From Dyella thiooxydans (GTDB lineage: Bacteria; Pseudomonadota; Gammaproteobacteria; Xanthomonadales; Rhodanobacteraceae): a stretch of 64,000 nucleotides of DNA. The notes below the pieces were generated by a model that did not search any database, had not been told where the DNA came from, and saw nothing but the letters and a program-made list of their open reading frames with translations. Location of the stretch: contig NZ_CP014841.1 in NCBI RefSeq assembly GCF_001641285.1, forward strand, positions 62,001 to 126,000, written 5' to 3'. This document shows, piece after piece, positions 30,560-42,436 of this stretch. Position 1 is the stretch's first letter. Every line of letters starts with the position of its first letter. The position numbers were made by a program, and so were the translations under genes.

Positions 30560-30838
30560 TCAAGACTCCGCATCGGGCGGGACATAGCCGGCCGGCTGCT
30601 CGGTACCGCCCTCGAACAGGTACTTTTCCATCTCGCGCGCGAGGAAGCTGCGTGTGGATGGATCGAGTGGATTGAGCCGGTTCTCGTTGATCAGCATGGT
30701 CTGGTGAGCGAGCCACTGCTGCCACGCGGGCTTGGAGATTTCCAGGTAGATGCGCTGACCGAGCGCGCCCGGCCATGGGGCGAAGTCGAGTCCTTCGGCA
30801 TCGATGTCGAGTTTGCTGCAATGAATGGTGCGGCTCAT
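30560..30838 (-). CDS. yggX: Fe(2+)-trafficking / oxidative damage protection protein YggX
   Basis: This 92-residue protein is a full-length Ygg[11 protein letters not shown] with the conserved Cys7, [23 protein letters not shown] and [14 protein letters not shown] are family blocks. YggX protects iron-sulfur clusters from oxidation. Its start overlaps the mutY stop by four bases, which fits MutY carrying an iron-sulfur cluster and matches the mutY-yggX order known from enterobacteria. Confidence 0.96.
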   Translation of the reverse strand: MSRTIHCSKLDIDAEGLDFAPWPGALGQRIYLEISKPAWQQWLAHQTMLINENRLNPLDPSTRSFLAREMEKYLFEGGTEQPAGYVPPDAES

Positions 30839-31911
30839 GGGGAATCCTCCGGAAAGCTCTCGGACAGCGTGTCGAGCAGGGTTCGTATCGGGGCGGGCAG
30901 GCCCAGTTGCATGCCCTGGGATGGCGCGATCCAGCGCACTTCGGCCTGGTCGGCGATCCCGGTGAGAGGAGTCACGCGGTCGAACAGCCAGGGTTCTGCG
31001 GCGAGCTTGTAATGGCTGAAGACATGAATGAAGGAGGGCAGGGCGCATGCGTCGCCGAGCCGGGCGCGTTGTCCGGCGACGTGCCATGCCTCCTCGGGCG
31101 ATGCTGCTTCCGGCAGGCTCCACAGGCCCGACCACACGCCCTGGGGACCCCGCCGCTCGAGCAGGATGCGGCCCTCGGTGTCGCGCAGTACCAGCATCAC
31201 CGTCTGTCGGGTCGGCGTGCGTTTGCCCGGCTTCGGGGTGGGCAGTTGCGTGGTGAGGCCGTCGCGGCGGGCGACGCAGTCCTCGCGCACCGGACAGTCG
31301 TCGCAGCGGGGCTGGTTGCGGGTGCATACGGTGGCGCCCAGATCCATGATCGCCTGGGTGTAGTCGGCGGTTCGCTGTGCCGGGGTATGCCTTTCGGCGT
31401 GCTCCCACAGCTGCTTCTCGACGGTCGATTTCCCCGGGTCGCCGTGCACGCCGTGGTAGCGGGCGAGCACACGCTTGACGTTGCCGTCGAGGATCGGGAA
31501 GCGCAGCCCGTGGGACTGAGCGAGGATCGCGCCCGCGGTCGAGCGGCCGATGCCGGGGAGCGCGAGCAGTGCATCGATGGCGCGTGGCAGGGTGCCGCCG
31601 TGCTCGGTCGCGCATCGCTGCGCCGCGGCGTGCAGGAAGCGGGCGCGCCGGTAGTAGCCCAGCCCGGACCACAGCGCCAGCACCGTGTCCTCGTCGGCTT
31701 CGGCGAGGTCGCGCAGGGTGGGCAGGGTCTCCACGAAGCGATTGAAATAGGGGATGACGGTGGCGACCTGGGTCTGCTGCAGCATGACTTCGGACAGCCA
31801 CACGCGGTAGGCGTCGCGCCTCCCGTCCGGGCCGGGCCGCTGCCAGGGCAGGTCCTTGCGGCCGTGCTGGTCGAACCAGCGCAGCAGGCGTTCGGCGAAC
31901 CGGTCGCTCAT
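30835..31911 (-). CDS. mutY: A/G-specific adenine DNA glycosylase
   Basis: This 358-residue base-excision enzyme removes adenine mispaired with 8-oxoguanine. It shows [17 protein letters not shown], the helix-hairpin-helix [13 protein letters not shown] with the following catalytic-region [11 protein letters not shown], and the [4Fe-4S] ligands in [17 protein letters not shown] (spacing C-X6-C-X2-C-X5-C). A C-terminal NUDIX-like domain ([17 protein letters not shown]) recognises 8-oxoguanine. It overlaps the upstream AsmA-like gene and the downstream yggX by four bases each, forming one tightly coupled operon. Confidence 0.97.
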   Translation of the reverse strand: MSDRFAERLLRWFDQHGRKDLPWQRPGPDGRRDAYRVWLSEVMLQQTQVATVIPYFNRFVETLPTLRDLAEADEDTVLALWSGLGYYRRARFLHAAAQRCATEHGGTLPRAIDALLALPGIGRSTAGAILAQSHGLRFPILDGNVKRVLARYHGVHGDPGKSTVEKQLWEHAERHTPAQRTADYTQAIMDLGATVCTRNQPRCDDCPVREDCVARRDGLTTQLPTPKPGKRTPTRQTVMLVLRDTEGRILLERRGPQGVWSGLWSLPEAASPEEAWHVAGQRARLGDACALPSFIHVFSHYKLAAEPWLFDRVTPLTGIADQAEVRWIAPSQGMQLGLPAPIRTLLDTLSESFPEDSP

Positions 31912-32966
31912 GGCGCCGAGCTGCTGGCTGGGGCCGGGGCGCTGCCGGCCGCGGCAGGAATCCCTTCGCCGAGATCCAGGCTCAGTCCCTCGGCGCTGAC
32001 GCCGCCGAAGGCGGCGTGATCGACGTCGAGGTGACCGCTGCCCGGAGGCATGACCAGCTGTCCTCCCTCCGCATCGCTCAGTTGCGACCACCAGTTGGCC
32101 AACTGCAGCGGTGGCAGGCGGACATCGGCGTTGCGACCGGGGCCGGCCAGATGAAGTGTCAGCAGTAGCGGATCGCGCAGGTTGGCTGGCGTGAGCCGCA
32201 GCGACAGGTCGTAGCGCCCCGCATCGGCCAGGTCGACGCTGCCGGCCAGGTCCGCGGAGGCGTCTGCCGCGCCGTGCCAGTGGGCGCTGCCGCGCAGGTC
32301 CAGCGTCGTGTCGGCGCCGTGCGAGAGATGCAGGTCGATGTTCTCGAAACTCATCCCCTCGCCGCTGGCGCGCGGTGTCGCCAGTAGTCGCAGCTGGACC
32401 GGGTCGCCGCTCGCGTCGCGGGCGGTGAGGTCGAGCGAGAACGGCTTGTCGGGGTGGAGCTGGCCGGTCTCCAGCGCCAGGTTGTCGAGCAGGATGTCGT
32501 TGCCGCGGACCACGCTCGCGCGGCTGATCAGGATGCCGGTGTCGATGCGTGGAATCTGCGGTACACGATTGCCCTCGCTGGAGGGCAGGTGCCCCAGCCA
32601 GCTCTGCAGCGCATCGAGATCCACCCTCGGCGCGTCGATCTCCAGCCGGGCAATCGTGGTCGGTCCGCCGAACAGGGTGTGCCATGGCAGCGCCAATCGA
32701 CCCCGCGCAGCCAGCAGGATCGGCATCGATGCGCCGGATTCGTTCAGCGTGATGCCCTGCAGTTCCAGCGCCGGGTGCGGGAACAACGCCGGCCTGGCCG
32801 GACTGGCCAGGCTGAGGTCGAGCCCCGCGGCGCGCGCTTGCGCCTGCAGTGTCGCGGTGAAGCGGTCCGGCTGCAGCAGCCAGTAGACCCCGATGACCGC
32901 GGCCAGCAGCAGCACGCCCACCGCGCCGGCGGCAACGAGCAGTGCGAGCCGCCAGCGGCGGCTCAC
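31908..32966 (-). CDS. AsmA-like protein
   Basis: This 352-residue protein has one N-terminal membrane helix (about residues 7-29) followed by a long beta-rich region with the AsmA N-terminal pattern: [40 protein letters not shown] and [15 protein letters not shown]. AsmA-like proteins bridge the periplasm and are linked to phospholipid and outer-membrane homeostasis. It is shorter than E. coli AsmA and ends in an Ala/Pro/Ser-rich tail. First gene of the operon with mutY and yggX. Confidence 0.85.
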   Translation of the reverse strand: MSRRWRLALLVAAGAVGVLLLAAVIGVYWLLQPDRFTATLQAQARAAGLDLSLASPARPALFPHPALELQGITLNESGASMPILLAARGRLALPWHTLFGGPTTIARLEIDAPRVDLDALQSWLGHLPSSEGNRVPQIPRIDTGILISRASVVRGNDILLDNLALETGQLHPDKPFSLDLTARDASGDPVQLRLLATPRASGEGMSFENIDLHLSHGADTTLDLRGSAHWHGAADASADLAGSVDLADAGRYDLSLRLTPANLRDPLLLTLHLAGPGRNADVRLPPLQLANWWSQLSDAEGGQLVMPPGSGHLDVDHAAFGGVSAEGLSLDLGEGIPAAAGSAPAPASSSAP

Positions 32967-32990
32967 CGTCCTGCGCTCCCCGGGAAAACC

Positions 32991-34088
32991 TCAGCCATGA
33001 CCGATGCTGGAAGGCAGCAGGCCGTCGACAAAGGCCTCGGCATCGAACACGCGCAGGTCGGCAGCCGTTTCGCCCAGACCGACGTAGCGGATCGGCAATC
33101 CGAATTCGCGGGCCAGCGCGAACACCACGCCGCCCTTGGCCGTGCCGTCCAGCTTGGTCACCACCAGCCCGGTGACGCCGACGATCTGGCGGAACTGGCG
33201 CACCTGGTTCACCGCGTTCTGGCCGGTGGTGCCGTCGATCACCATCAGCACTTCGTGCGGGGCATCGGCATCGAGCTTCTTCATCACGCGGGCGATCTTG
33301 CCCAGCTCGTCCATCAGGCCGCCCTGGGTGTGCAGGCGGCCGGCGGTGTCGGCGATCAGCACGTCGGCACCGCGCGAGCGGGCGGCCTGCAGCGCGTCGA
33401 AGATCACGCTGGCGGCATCGGCGTCCTGGCCCTGGGCAATCACCGGGACCCCGTTGCGTTCGCCCCAGGTCCTGAGCTGGTTCACCGCTGCGGCGCGGAA
33501 GGTATCGCCGGCGGCGAGGATCACGCCACGGCCCTCGTCGCGATAGCGCCGGGCCAGCTTGCCGATGGTCGTGGTCTTGCCCACGCCGTTGATGCCGACG
33601 GTGAGGATCACGAACGGCTTGCGGCCGGCCACCTCCAGCGGTTGCTGCACGGGTACCAGCAGGTCGATCAGTGCCTTGCGCAGGGCCTGCAGCAGGACGC
33701 CGGCATCGGCGAATTCCCGGGCATTCATGCGCTTGCGCAGGGACTCGACCAGCTGGGTGCTGGCCTCCACGCCCACGTCGGCAGTGATCAACGCGGTTTC
33801 CAACTCGTCGAGCAGGTCATCGTCCAGCCGCGGATTGCGGACGAACAGGGCCCCCAGGCTGCGCGCGAAACCCGAGCCGGCCAGTCGCTCGCGCCAGCCG
33901 CGTCGGGCGGGAAGCGCTTCCGCCGCCGGTTCCGTGGTGGGGGCGGGGGCTGCAGGGGCTTCGGGGAGCGGCGTGGCGGTCGAGAGGGGCGCGCTGTCGC
34001 CACCCTCCGCCGCCGCGTTTTCCGGCACGGCGGCCTGGTCCTGTTCCGGCACGTCGTCGGCAGGCTTCTTCTTCCAGAACTTGAGCAT
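32991..34088 (-). CDS. ftsY: Signal recognition particle receptor FtsY
   Basis: This 365-residue SRP receptor GTPase targets nascent membrane proteins. An acidic, Ala/Pro-rich A domain (about 1-60) is followed by the NG domain: four-helix N domain, P-loop GINGVGKTTTIGKLA, DTFRAAAVNQL, DTAGRLHTQ, TKLDGTAKGG and the C-terminal GLGETAADLRVFD. It is divergent from rsmD, with 74 bases between the starts, the usual arrangement in gammaproteobacteria. Confidence 0.97.
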   Translation of the reverse strand: MLKFWKKKPADDVPEQDQAAVPENAAAEGGDSAPLSTATPLPEAPAAPAPTTEPAAEALPARRGWRERLAGSGFARSLGALFVRNPRLDDDLLDELETALITADVGVEASTQLVESLRKRMNAREFADAGVLLQALRKALIDLLVPVQQPLEVAGRKPFVILTVGINGVGKTTTIGKLARRYRDEGRGVILAAGDTFRAAAVNQLRTWGERNGVPVIAQGQDADAASVIFDALQAARSRGADVLIADTAGRLHTQGGLMDELGKIARVMKKLDADAPHEVLMVIDGTTGQNAVNQVRQFRQIVGVTGLVVTKLDGTAKGGVVFALAREFGLPIRYVGLGETAADLRVFDAEAFVDGLLPSSIGHG

Positions 34089-34162
34089 GTCAGGGGGGAA
34101 TCAAAGACAATGGGCGGCATGCTATCACCCCGATCCCGACTTCCCGCTGAGGCCGCGACCCG

Positions 34163-36118
<1,956 letters not shown>

Positions 36119-36148
36119 GTCGGCATCCCTCAACGGCAGGGCCGACCC

Positions 36149-37012
36149 ATGGAATTCTTCTCCCTCACCGGCAACTCGCAGCGACTCGACGGCGGCGCCA
36201 TGTTCGGCAATGCGCCGCGCGCGCTGTGGTCGCGCTGGATCGAGCCGGACGCCGAGAACCGCATCCCGCTGGCCTGCCGCTGCCTGCTGGTGAGGGGGCT
36301 GGACGGCCGCAACGTGTTGTTCGAGACCGGTATCGGCGCATTCTTCGAGCCGTCGCTGCGCGAGCGCTACGGCGTGGTCGAGGAGCGCCATGTGCTGCTC
36401 GACTCGCTTGCTGCGCTGGGCCTCTCGCACGAGGACATCGACGTGGTGGTGCTCTCGCACCTGCACTTCGATCATGCCGGCGGGCTGCTGGCGCCGTGGG
36501 CACAGGGCGAGCCGCCCCGACTGCTGTTTCCGAGGGCGCGTTTCCTGGTGGGGGCGGACCACTGGCGTCGCTCCACCCACCCGCATCCGCGCGACCGCGC
36601 CTCGTTCATCCCCGAACTGAACGGCCTGCTGGAGGCCAGCGGCCGACTGGAGCTGGTCGAAGGCCCTTGCTCGGCGACGCTGGGCGAGTCGGTACGCTTC
36701 CACTTTTCCGAAGGCCACACGCCCGGCCTGATGATGGCCGAGGTGGGCGGCGTGGTGTTCTGCGCCGACCTGATCCCCGGCCGCCACTGGGTGCATCTGC
36801 CGATCACCATGGGCTACGACCGCTGGCCGGAAAAGCTCATCGACGAGAAGCGGGGATTCCTGGAGGACAAGCTGGCCCGTGGCGTGCAGTTGTTCTTCAC
36901 CCATGATCACGACTGTGCGCTGGCCGAGGTCGTACGCGACGAGCGCGGCCGCTTCGGCACCCGCAACGAACGCGGCGCGATCGCCGGCGCCCTGGCCGGG
37001 GTGGCGGCCTGA
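36149..37012 (+). CDS. MBL-fold metallo-hydrolase
   Basis: This 287-residue protein has the metal-binding HxHxDH motif in [10 protein letters not shown] (His104, His106, Asp108, His109), a later [10 protein letters not shown] with a ligand His, [10 protein letters not shown] with the bridging Asp, and a C-terminal FTHDHD. The metallo-beta-lactamase fold covers lactonases, thioesterases and related hydrolases; the substrate cannot be told. It begins 30 bases after the ferredoxin gene and its stop overlaps the start of the TMEM43-family gene by one base (TGATG). Confidence 0.9.
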   Translation: MEFFSLTGNSQRLDGGAMFGNAPRALWSRWIEPDAENRIPLACRCLLVRGLDGRNVLFETGIGAFFEPSLRERYGVVEERHVLLDSLAALGLSHEDIDVVVLSHLHFDHAGGLLAPWAQGEPPRLLFPRARFLVGADHWRRSTHPHPRDRASFIPELNGLLEASGRLELVEGPCSATLGESVRFHFSEGHTPGLMMAEVGGVVFCADLIPGRHWVHLPITMGYDRWPEKLIDEKRGFLEDKLARGVQLFFTHDHDCALAEVVRDERGRFGTRNERGAIAGALAGVAA

Positions 37013-38073
37013 TGGCAGGGGTGCATCCATCACGGCGACAGGTCTCCGGCGGCGCCCTGCTCAAGGTGCTCGGCGCGGTACTGCTGCTCGGTGCGCTGGG
37101 CATGCTCGCATCCACCGAGAACGCATTGCTCGCCTACCGCCAGGCCGAACAGCGCCATGGCGGCGAGGTGATCGACATGGCGCACCAGGGCGGGCCGCGC
37201 CCCGGCCTGTACGGGTACATGGTCCGGGTCGCCGGCCCGATCGACGTGGTGGCCCCACCGCGCGACGACGATTTCAACCAGAGCGCGTCCACGCCGGTGC
37301 TGGTGCGTCACGTGGAGATGTTCCAGTGGCGCGAGGTGGTGGTGGCGGGCGAGGCCCACTACGAACTGGACTGGGTCGACCGGCCGGTGGATTCGAGCCA
37401 CTTCACGCAGCCGGGGGGGCATGTCAATCCCCGGCGCTTCCCGATCGCCGGGCGCCAGTTCGATTCCGGCCAGGTCGACGTGGGGGGATTCAAGCTGTCG
37501 TCGGCACTCCTGCATGCACTGCCTGGCAGCGTCCAGATGTCGCCCGATCCGAAGGTGCTGCCGCCGAACCTTGCGGCGAGCTTCTCCCTCCAAGACGGTT
37601 ACCTGACGACCAGCGAGCATCCCTCCACGCCGCGGCTGGGCGACCTCAGGGTGAGCTGGACCATGGTTCCGCTGCAGGCCGTGACGGTGGTGGCACGGCT
37701 CAAGGGCGACACCCTGATGCCGGCCGAGGACGCGCCCGACGGCAAGGGCTACGAAGTGCAGGTCGGCGACCGTTCGCTGGTGGATATTTTCCCGGATCTG
37801 CCGGTGCCACCCGATGGCGCCATGCTTCGCCGCGTCGTGGCGGGGCTGCTGGCGGCTCTGGGCGTGCTGATGCTTCTGTGGGAGCGTCGCCAGCACCCCA
37901 GCGACCTGCTGCTTCCCGTGGGGCTGGGTGCGCTCGTGCTTGGCGCGGTAGGCGGCGTGATGTGGCTGGGCGGCGGCGGCCGCGCCAGCATGCACTGGTT
38001 CGAGATCGCCCTGCTCGGTCTGCTGCTGTCCGCGTGGCCGTTATGGCGGCGGCGCAGTCACGACGAGGGCTGA
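37012..38073 (+). CDS. TMEM43-family membrane protein
   Basis: This 353-residue protein has one N-terminal helix (about 15-34), a large extracytoplasmic or lumenal domain and three C-terminal helices (AGLLAALGVLMLLW, VGLGALVLGAVGGVMWL, IALLGLLLSAWPLW). The arrangement and motifs such as YRQAEQRHGGEVI, VRHVEMFQWREV, YELDWVDRPVDSSHF and HVNPRRFPI are those of the TMEM43/LUMA family, known from the eukaryotic inner nuclear membrane and also present in bacteria with unknown role. Translational coupling to the MBL hydrolase is notable. Confidence 0.83.
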   Translation: MAGVHPSRRQVSGGALLKVLGAVLLLGALGMLASTENALLAYRQAEQRHGGEVIDMAHQGGPRPGLYGYMVRVAGPIDVVAPPRDDDFNQSASTPVLVRHVEMFQWREVVVAGEAHYELDWVDRPVDSSHFTQPGGHVNPRRFPIAGRQFDSGQVDVGGFKLSSALLHALPGSVQMSPDPKVLPPNLAASFSLQDGYLTTSEHPSTPRLGDLRVSWTMVPLQAVTVVARLKGDTLMPAEDAPDGKGYEVQVGDRSLVDIFPDLPVPPDGAMLRRVVAGLLAALGVLMLLWERRQHPSDLLLPVGLGALVLGAVGGVMWLGGGGRASMHWFEIALLGLLLSAWPLWRRRSHDEG

Positions 38074-38100
38074 GCGGGGACGCATCCCGGCGGCGGCCTG

Positions 38101-38122
38101 TCGCGGCCCGGTCGGGCCGCGA
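38101..38122. terminator. Stem-loop between convergent genes
   Basis: A nine-base-pair perfect stem (TCGCGGCCC / GGGCCGCGA) with a four-base loop lies between the convergent stops of the TMEM43-family gene and the EAL-HDOD gene. No T tract; a bidirectional terminator is possible. Confidence 0.5.
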
Positions 38123-38134
38123 TGCAGGGGCGAT

Positions 38135-39403
38135 TCAGTTCGCCCGCCCCTCGGCGTGCGAGAACACCTGGTCGGCGAACTGGGTGGCTTCCAGGTAGAT
38201 CGCGGCCATGCGCTGGATGCGCTGCGGCTGGGCGTTCTGGCCGGTGAGTTCGCCGGCTTCCCAGGCGAAGATCTGTTCCAGCAGCGGGCCGAACGGGCCA
38301 CGACCGCCGACCAGGGCGTCCGCGATCTCCGGCACCAGCGGCAGGTGGCTGAGCACGAACTCCATCGGTGCGCACATCAGCGTGTCGAGCAGCGAGAACA
38401 GGCCGGTGGTGAACGCCATCTCCTGCTTGTCGCGCGGCATGCCGGTGCCCGCAGCCAGCTTTTCGCACATGTGGGCGCGGATCAACGCCGCGCGCAGCAG
38501 TTCCGGCGGGCGATCGTCCAGGCCGCTGAGCGACATGGTGTAGATCCAGTTGCGCATGCGGGTGACGCCGAAGAAGATCGCCGCCTGCTGCACCGACTTC
38601 AGCTGCCGGGGTAGCGCGAAGTACGCCGAGTTCACGCAGCTCAGCAGCTTGTAGCTGAGGATCGCGTCGTCACGGATGATGTCGCCCAGTTCGACCGGGC
38701 CGGGATTGGACTCCTGCAGTTCGCGCATCAGGCGCAGCATGCTCAGCCGGTTGGCGGTGAGCACCGGCACCTCGACGGTCTCCGGGATCAGCAGGTAACG
38801 CCCCTGGATCGCCTGCAGCGGCAGTTCCAGGCAGCGCTGGTAGGTGGTGTGGTCGTCGACCTGGCCGGCGACGACCCAGATGCCGCGGTCGTGCAGCTTC
38901 TGGCTGGTCTCGCGCAGGTTCTCCGGGCTCATCTTGCCGGCATCCAGGCGCACGAACTGCACGATCTGCAGCAGCGCCTCCAGAGCGGCCGAACCGGCCA
39001 TTTCCGCATCGGTGATGTCGAGCATCAGCAGGCAGCCGCGCTGCGCCATCTGCTGCAGGCGCTCCATCAGGTCGACGTCCTGGGCCGCCGACGGCTCCAG
39101 CAGCACGCCGAAGCGGGGCTGGTGCAGCAGCACGTCGGTCTGCTCCAGCAGCAGGTCGCGGGACAGGCGCAGGAAGGTGCGGTTGCCGCGTACCAGCCGG
39201 GTGAGTGCGCCGTCGAGGATGGTCGACAGCACGCGCTGCATCAGCGCGGACTCCTCGATGCCCTCGCGGTGGAACAGGATCTCGTAGGCGAACAGCTGGC
39301 GCTTGGCGTCGAGCATCGGCAGCCGCACGACCGGCAGCGGCTGCTCGCTGTTGAGGGCTGCCGGGGCGGCAGGAGCGGAGACGGTGGCGACGGCTTCTTT
39401 CAT
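38135..39403 (-). CDS. EAL-HDOD signalling protein with degenerate EAL domain
   Basis: This 422-residue protein combines an N-terminal EAL-like domain (about 20-210) with a C-terminal HDOD domain (about 215-410), the YuxH architecture. The EAL signature is altered to AYEILFH, and the usual catalytic DDFG loop reads LDITDAEM, so c-di-GMP hydrolysis is unlikely and binding is uncertain. The HDOD part has ILSYKLLSCVNSAYFALPR and SVQQAAIFFGVTRMRNW. HDOD proteins of this kind regulate motility and biofilm in xanthomonads and vibrios. It lies 57 bases after flgN in the same direction, so it is probably read from the flgM promoter. Confidence 0.88.
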   Translation of the reverse strand: MKEAVATVSAPAAPAALNSEQPLPVVRLPMLDAKRQLFAYEILFHREGIEESALMQRVLSTILDGALTRLVRGNRTFLRLSRDLLLEQTDVLLHQPRFGVLLEPSAAQDVDLMERLQQMAQRGCLLMLDITDAEMAGSAALEALLQIVQFVRLDAGKMSPENLRETSQKLHDRGIWVVAGQVDDHTTYQRCLELPLQAIQGRYLLIPETVEVPVLTANRLSMLRLMRELQESNPGPVELGDIIRDDAILSYKLLSCVNSAYFALPRQLKSVQQAAIFFGVTRMRNWIYTMSLSGLDDRPPELLRAALIRAHMCEKLAAGTGMPRDKQEMAFTTGLFSLLDTLMCAPMEFVLSHLPLVPEIADALVGGRGPFGPLLEQIFAWEAGELTGQNAQPQRIQRMAAIYLEATQFADQVFSHAEGRAN

Positions 39404-39460
39404 GGGGAGGGGCTTCGCGCGTGCTTGCGGGGCCGGGGGAGCCCCGCGGAATTCGTGGGT

Positions 39461-39907
39461 TCAGGCTTCGGCCAGCGGCTGCGAGCGCGAGCGCAGCTGT
39501 ACGCCGCCCGTTCGCCCGTAGACACCACCGTCCGGGTCCTGCCCGGTCAGGATCGACAGCGCGCGGCGGATGCTGCCGAGCCGCTGCCCGACCAACTGGC
39601 CGTTTCTCTGGTTCATGTCGCGGCAGTCCGCCAGTGCCGGCAGCAGCGACTGCCAGCGCGACTCGAGCGCCAGGGCAGTGCGTGGTTCGGCCAGGTTGAG
39701 CTGCAGCCGTTCGGCGTCGAGCTGCTCAAGCGCCTGCATCAGCGCCTGCTTGCGGCTGCCGGCCGCGTCCAGCGCCGCCACATCGGCGGCGAGCAGGGCG
39801 GTGCGTTCGTCGTCCAGCACGCCGGCCAGTTCGGCCAGCGTCTTCTGCATGTCGTCCAGCACGGTGCTCAGCGCGCCGTCCAGGCCGACTTGCAGGTGGG
39901 CGCTCAT
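39461..39907 (-). CDS. flgN: Flagellar export chaperone FlgN
   Basis: This 148-residue helical protein is the expected length and shape for FlgN, the chaperone of hook-filament junction proteins FlgK and FlgL. It shows a long amphipathic helix (LDDMQKTLAELAGVLDDERT), KQALMQALEQLDAERL and a C-terminal region NQRNGQLVGQRLGSIRRAL. It overlaps flgM by four bases. Sequence conservation in this family is low, so position supports the call. Confidence 0.88.
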   Translation of the reverse strand: MSAHLQVGLDGALSTVLDDMQKTLAELAGVLDDERTALLAADVAALDAAGSRKQALMQALEQLDAERLQLNLAEPRTALALESRWQSLLPALADCRDMNQRNGQLVGQRLGSIRRALSILTGQDPDGGVYGRTGGVQLRSRSQPLAEA

Positions 39908-40248
39908 GCGCCGCCGGCCGCCGGCTTGGTGCCGGCCATCTGGTGTTCCATCGAGAGCATGCCGTCGGCGATGCGCTCGGGGTTCACCTGGTAGGTGCCG
40001 GAGGCCAGCGACTGGCGGATGCGCTCCACCTTGGCCGTGTCGATCGGCGAGGCGTCGCCGGAGCGGGCGGCTTCGGCCAGCGCGCGGGCCGAGTCGGTCA
40101 GGTTGACCTTGTCCGCGCCGCCTGCGGTGCTGGCGGAGGCATCGGCCGGACCCGCCGGAGCGCTGCTGCCGGCCTGGGCACCGCTGCCCTGGCTGACGTT
40201 CGCCTGCGGGAGCTTGGGCAATCCGTTGTTTGAAATCGTCGTGTTCAT
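39904..40248 (-). CDS. flgM: Anti-sigma-28 factor FlgM
   Basis: This 114-residue protein has the FlgM layout: a disordered Ala/Gly/Ser/Pro-rich N-terminal half and a conserved C-terminal half with DKVNLTDSARALAEAA, SPIDTAKVERIRQSLASGTY and NPERIADGML. FlgM holds FliA inactive until it is exported through the finished hook. A strong sigma-28-type promoter lies upstream (40287-40313), the usual autoregulatory arrangement. Overlaps flgN. Confidence 0.94.
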   Translation of the reverse strand: MNTTISNNGLPKLPQANVSQGSGAQAGSSAPAGPADASASTAGGADKVNLTDSARALAEAARSGDASPIDTAKVERIRQSLASGTYQVNPERIADGMLSMEHQMAGTKPAAGGA

Positions 40249-40286
40249 GGGTGTTTTCTCTGCTCGTATGAGCCCCTGTGTCCCCG

Positions 40287-40313
40287 GAATCGGCCGGTTG
40301 CGCAAGAACTTTA
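40287..40313 (-). promoter_or_regulatory. Sigma-28 (FliA) promoter of flgM
   Basis: On the minus strand TAAAGTTC, an 11-base spacer and GCCGATTC match the FliA consensus TAAAGTTT-N11-GCCGATAA at seven and six of eight positions. It lies 39 bases before the flgM ATG. Confidence 0.85.
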
Positions 40314-40342
40314 GGCCTGGCCAGTCAAAATATTTTCTTGCC

Positions 40343-41032
40343 CTAAGGTAGCGCCAATACTTCGCCGGGTCCGCGGACCATGGCGTCGATCACGCGCCCG
40401 GAGCTCTCGTTGCGAACCCGCAACCGGGCACCGTTGTCGCCGCTGCCCAGCGCGACACCGCCGGCCCGGACCTCGATCCCCCCCAGATCGGCGACCACGG
40501 CGACGTGGTCGCCCGCTCGCACCATGTCACGCCCGCCGAGTGCCGAGGGCGTCAGCACGCTGCCCGGGGGCAGCGGGCGGGCCAGGCTGCGGCCGGCGAT
40601 CTGGTCGAGCCGGTCGAAATAGCCGTAGCCGAGACGGGTGATGTCGCGCGACTCGCTGCGCACGTCGCCTGGCTGAATGCCGTCGCCGCGTTGCAGCGGG
40701 TGGTTGGTGACCAGCACGTCGCGGAAGATCTGCAGGCTCACCGGGATGCGCACCGACCAGCCCGCGCCGGCGGTGCAGCGCACCTCCACGCTCATTCGCG
40801 GTCGTGGCGGCAGGTTCGGCGGCAGGCTGGCGACCATCATGCCGCGGCAGTCGGCCAGGGCCAGTCGCGGATCGACCGGGGCGGCCTGCGCCGTCACCCG
40901 ACTGCCGGGGGCGGAGTACTGCTGCACCAGCCACTGCTGCGCGAACGCGCTGACCGGATCGCTGCCGGCCACGGCGGGCAGGGCGACCAGGGCCAGCAGG
41001 GCGCTCAGCAGCAGCCGGATGCGTTGGCTCAT
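40343..41032 (-). CDS. flgA: Flagellar P-ring assembly chaperone FlgA
   Basis: This 229-residue periplasmic protein helps FlgI form the P ring. It has a signal peptide ([17 protein letters not shown]) and a C-terminal SAF domain: [35 protein letters not shown] and [16 protein letters not shown]. The last block, [20 protein letters not shown], is the FlgA hallmark. It overlaps the chemoreceptor gene by four bases and is probably read from that gene's promoter. Confidence 0.95.
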   Translation of the reverse strand: MSQRIRLLLSALLALVALPAVAGSDPVSAFAQQWLVQQYSAPGSRVTAQAAPVDPRLALADCRGMMVASLPPNLPPRPRMSVEVRCTAGAGWSVRIPVSLQIFRDVLVTNHPLQRGDGIQPGDVRSESRDITRLGYGYFDRLDQIAGRSLARPLPPGSVLTPSALGGRDMVRAGDHVAVVADLGGIEVRAGGVALGSGDNGARLRVRNESSGRVIDAMVRGPGEVLALP

Positions 41033-42336
41033 GCTTCGTCCGCGAGCAGTTGGGCCAGCTGGCTGACCAGTGCCTCGCGCTCGGCCTCGAGCGGGGCGGT
41101 CAGTTCGCCGGCCTCGGACTTGCGACCCTCGCACAGCAGGTCGACGAAGGCGGTGCCGCGCTCGCCCAGCCTCTGGCAGGTGTCGAGCATGCTCGCGGCG
41201 ACCGGCTTCTCCCCCTGCAGGGCGAGCAGGCGCCCCAGTGCGCGCTGCAGCGCGTGGGTATCGAACCAGCGGCGGTCCAGCGCGGCCGGTTCGGCCAGCG
41301 CCAGCTCCATCGCCTGGCGCATCCCCTGGACCGACTCGCGCACGGTCAGGCTGAGTGCCGCCAGGTCCTTGCCGCTGCTGCCTTCCAGCCATTCCAGGCC
41401 CAGCCGCTGCGAGAGCAGGGCGGAGCGGGCGAGTACTTCGGACTGGCGGCGCGCTTCGGTGCTGCGTCGCTGCAGCGCGCCGAGGGTGGCCTGGGCGCTG
41501 GTGGCCCGCACGTGCTGGGCATCGTGGTTCTGGCGCAGGCCGGCGACCCGGTCGCGCGCCAGCTGCAGCGACTCGGTGCCGCGCTGCAGCGAATTGTCGG
41601 CCTGGCCCACGCCCTGCTGGGCCCGTTCCAGCCGCTGCATGCCCTGGCGGACGTCGCCATCGAGCTGCAGCGAGAACTCGCCGATCGAGCCGGTCACCGC
41701 CTCGATCTCGGTGGTGGTCTGGGCGGTCTTCTCGGCCAGCTGCTTGACCTCGTCGGCGACCACCGCGAAGCCGCGACCGGCCTCGCCGGCGCGCGCCGCT
41801 TCGATGGCCGCGTTGAGCGCGACCAGATTGGTCTGGTGGGCAATCTCCTGCACCGCGCCGGTCAGCTTGCGGATCTGTTCCACCTGCTCGGCCAGCTTGT
41901 TCTGGTTGCGGTTCATCGCCGCCATGGCGCTGCGCAGCAGGCGCAGCTGGCCGTCCAGCTCGCTGATGTTGCCGGCGCTGGCGTGACCGGCCTGGTCGGC
42001 GCTGTCGAGGCTGGCGGCGACCTGCTGCAGGGCCGTCGAGATCCCGGCGCTGCCGTCCGTCAAACGACCGACGCTGTCGCGGCACTCACGGGCGGAGTCC
42101 TCCATCGCAGCCTGTTCGCGGGCCAGTTGCTGGGAGGCACCGAGCAAAAGGCTCTGCTGCTCGATGGTCTGCAGCGCGACACCGGCCGGCGGGCGCGGTG
42201 CGGCCAGCTTCAGCAGGGGCGCCAGCACCTCGGCCAGGGCCGGATGCCGGGCGCCGAGCCGGGCGAGTTGTGCCTCGTCCGACCGGGTGGCGGCTTGGAC
42301 GAAGGCGGCCAGGTGCTGGCTGCGGATGAAGCTCAT
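41029..42336 (-). CDS. Soluble methyl-accepting chemotaxis protein
   Basis: This 435-residue protein has the MCP signalling tip [20 protein letters not shown] followed by [14 protein letters not shown], flanked by long coiled coils. No membrane helix or signal peptide is visible, so it is a cytoplasmic receptor. After the signalling region comes a C-terminal domain of about 170 residues with [20 protein letters not shown] and a possible sensory fold that I do not recognise (no clear CZB motif). It lies between divergent cheV and flgA, overlapping flgA by four bases. A sigma-28 promoter precedes it. Confidence 0.9.
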   Translation of the reverse strand: MSFIRSQHLAAFVQAATRSDEAQLARLGARHPALAEVLAPLLKLAAPRPPAGVALQTIEQQSLLLGASQQLAREQAAMEDSARECRDSVGRLTDGSAGISTALQQVAASLDSADQAGHASAGNISELDGQLRLLRSAMAAMNRNQNKLAEQVEQIRKLTGAVQEIAHQTNLVALNAAIEAARAGEAGRGFAVVADEVKQLAEKTAQTTTEIEAVTGSIGEFSLQLDGDVRQGMQRLERAQQGVGQADNSLQRGTESLQLARDRVAGLRQNHDAQHVRATSAQATLGALQRRSTEARRQSEVLARSALLSQRLGLEWLEGSSGKDLAALSLTVRESVQGMRQAMELALAEPAALDRRWFDTHALQRALGRLLALQGEKPVAASMLDTCQRLGERGTAFVDLLCEGRKSEAGELTAPLEAEREALVSQLAQLLADEA

Positions 42337-42370
42337 GGACGGGCATTTCCTTTAAATAAGGGCAAGCGCC

Positions 42371-42397
42371 GGATCGGCCGCTGGCGACGGAACTTGA
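42371..42397 (-). promoter_or_regulatory. Sigma-28 promoter of the chemoreceptor-flgA operon
   Basis: On the minus strand TCAAGTTC, an 11-base spacer and GCCGATCC match the FliA consensus at six of eight positions in each box. It lies 35 bases before the receptor ATG and faces away from the cheV promoter 40 bases beyond. Confidence 0.82.
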
Positions 42398-42436
42398 ACA
42401 AGCAAGGCACATGCCATCGTCACCGCCGCCTTCCGC

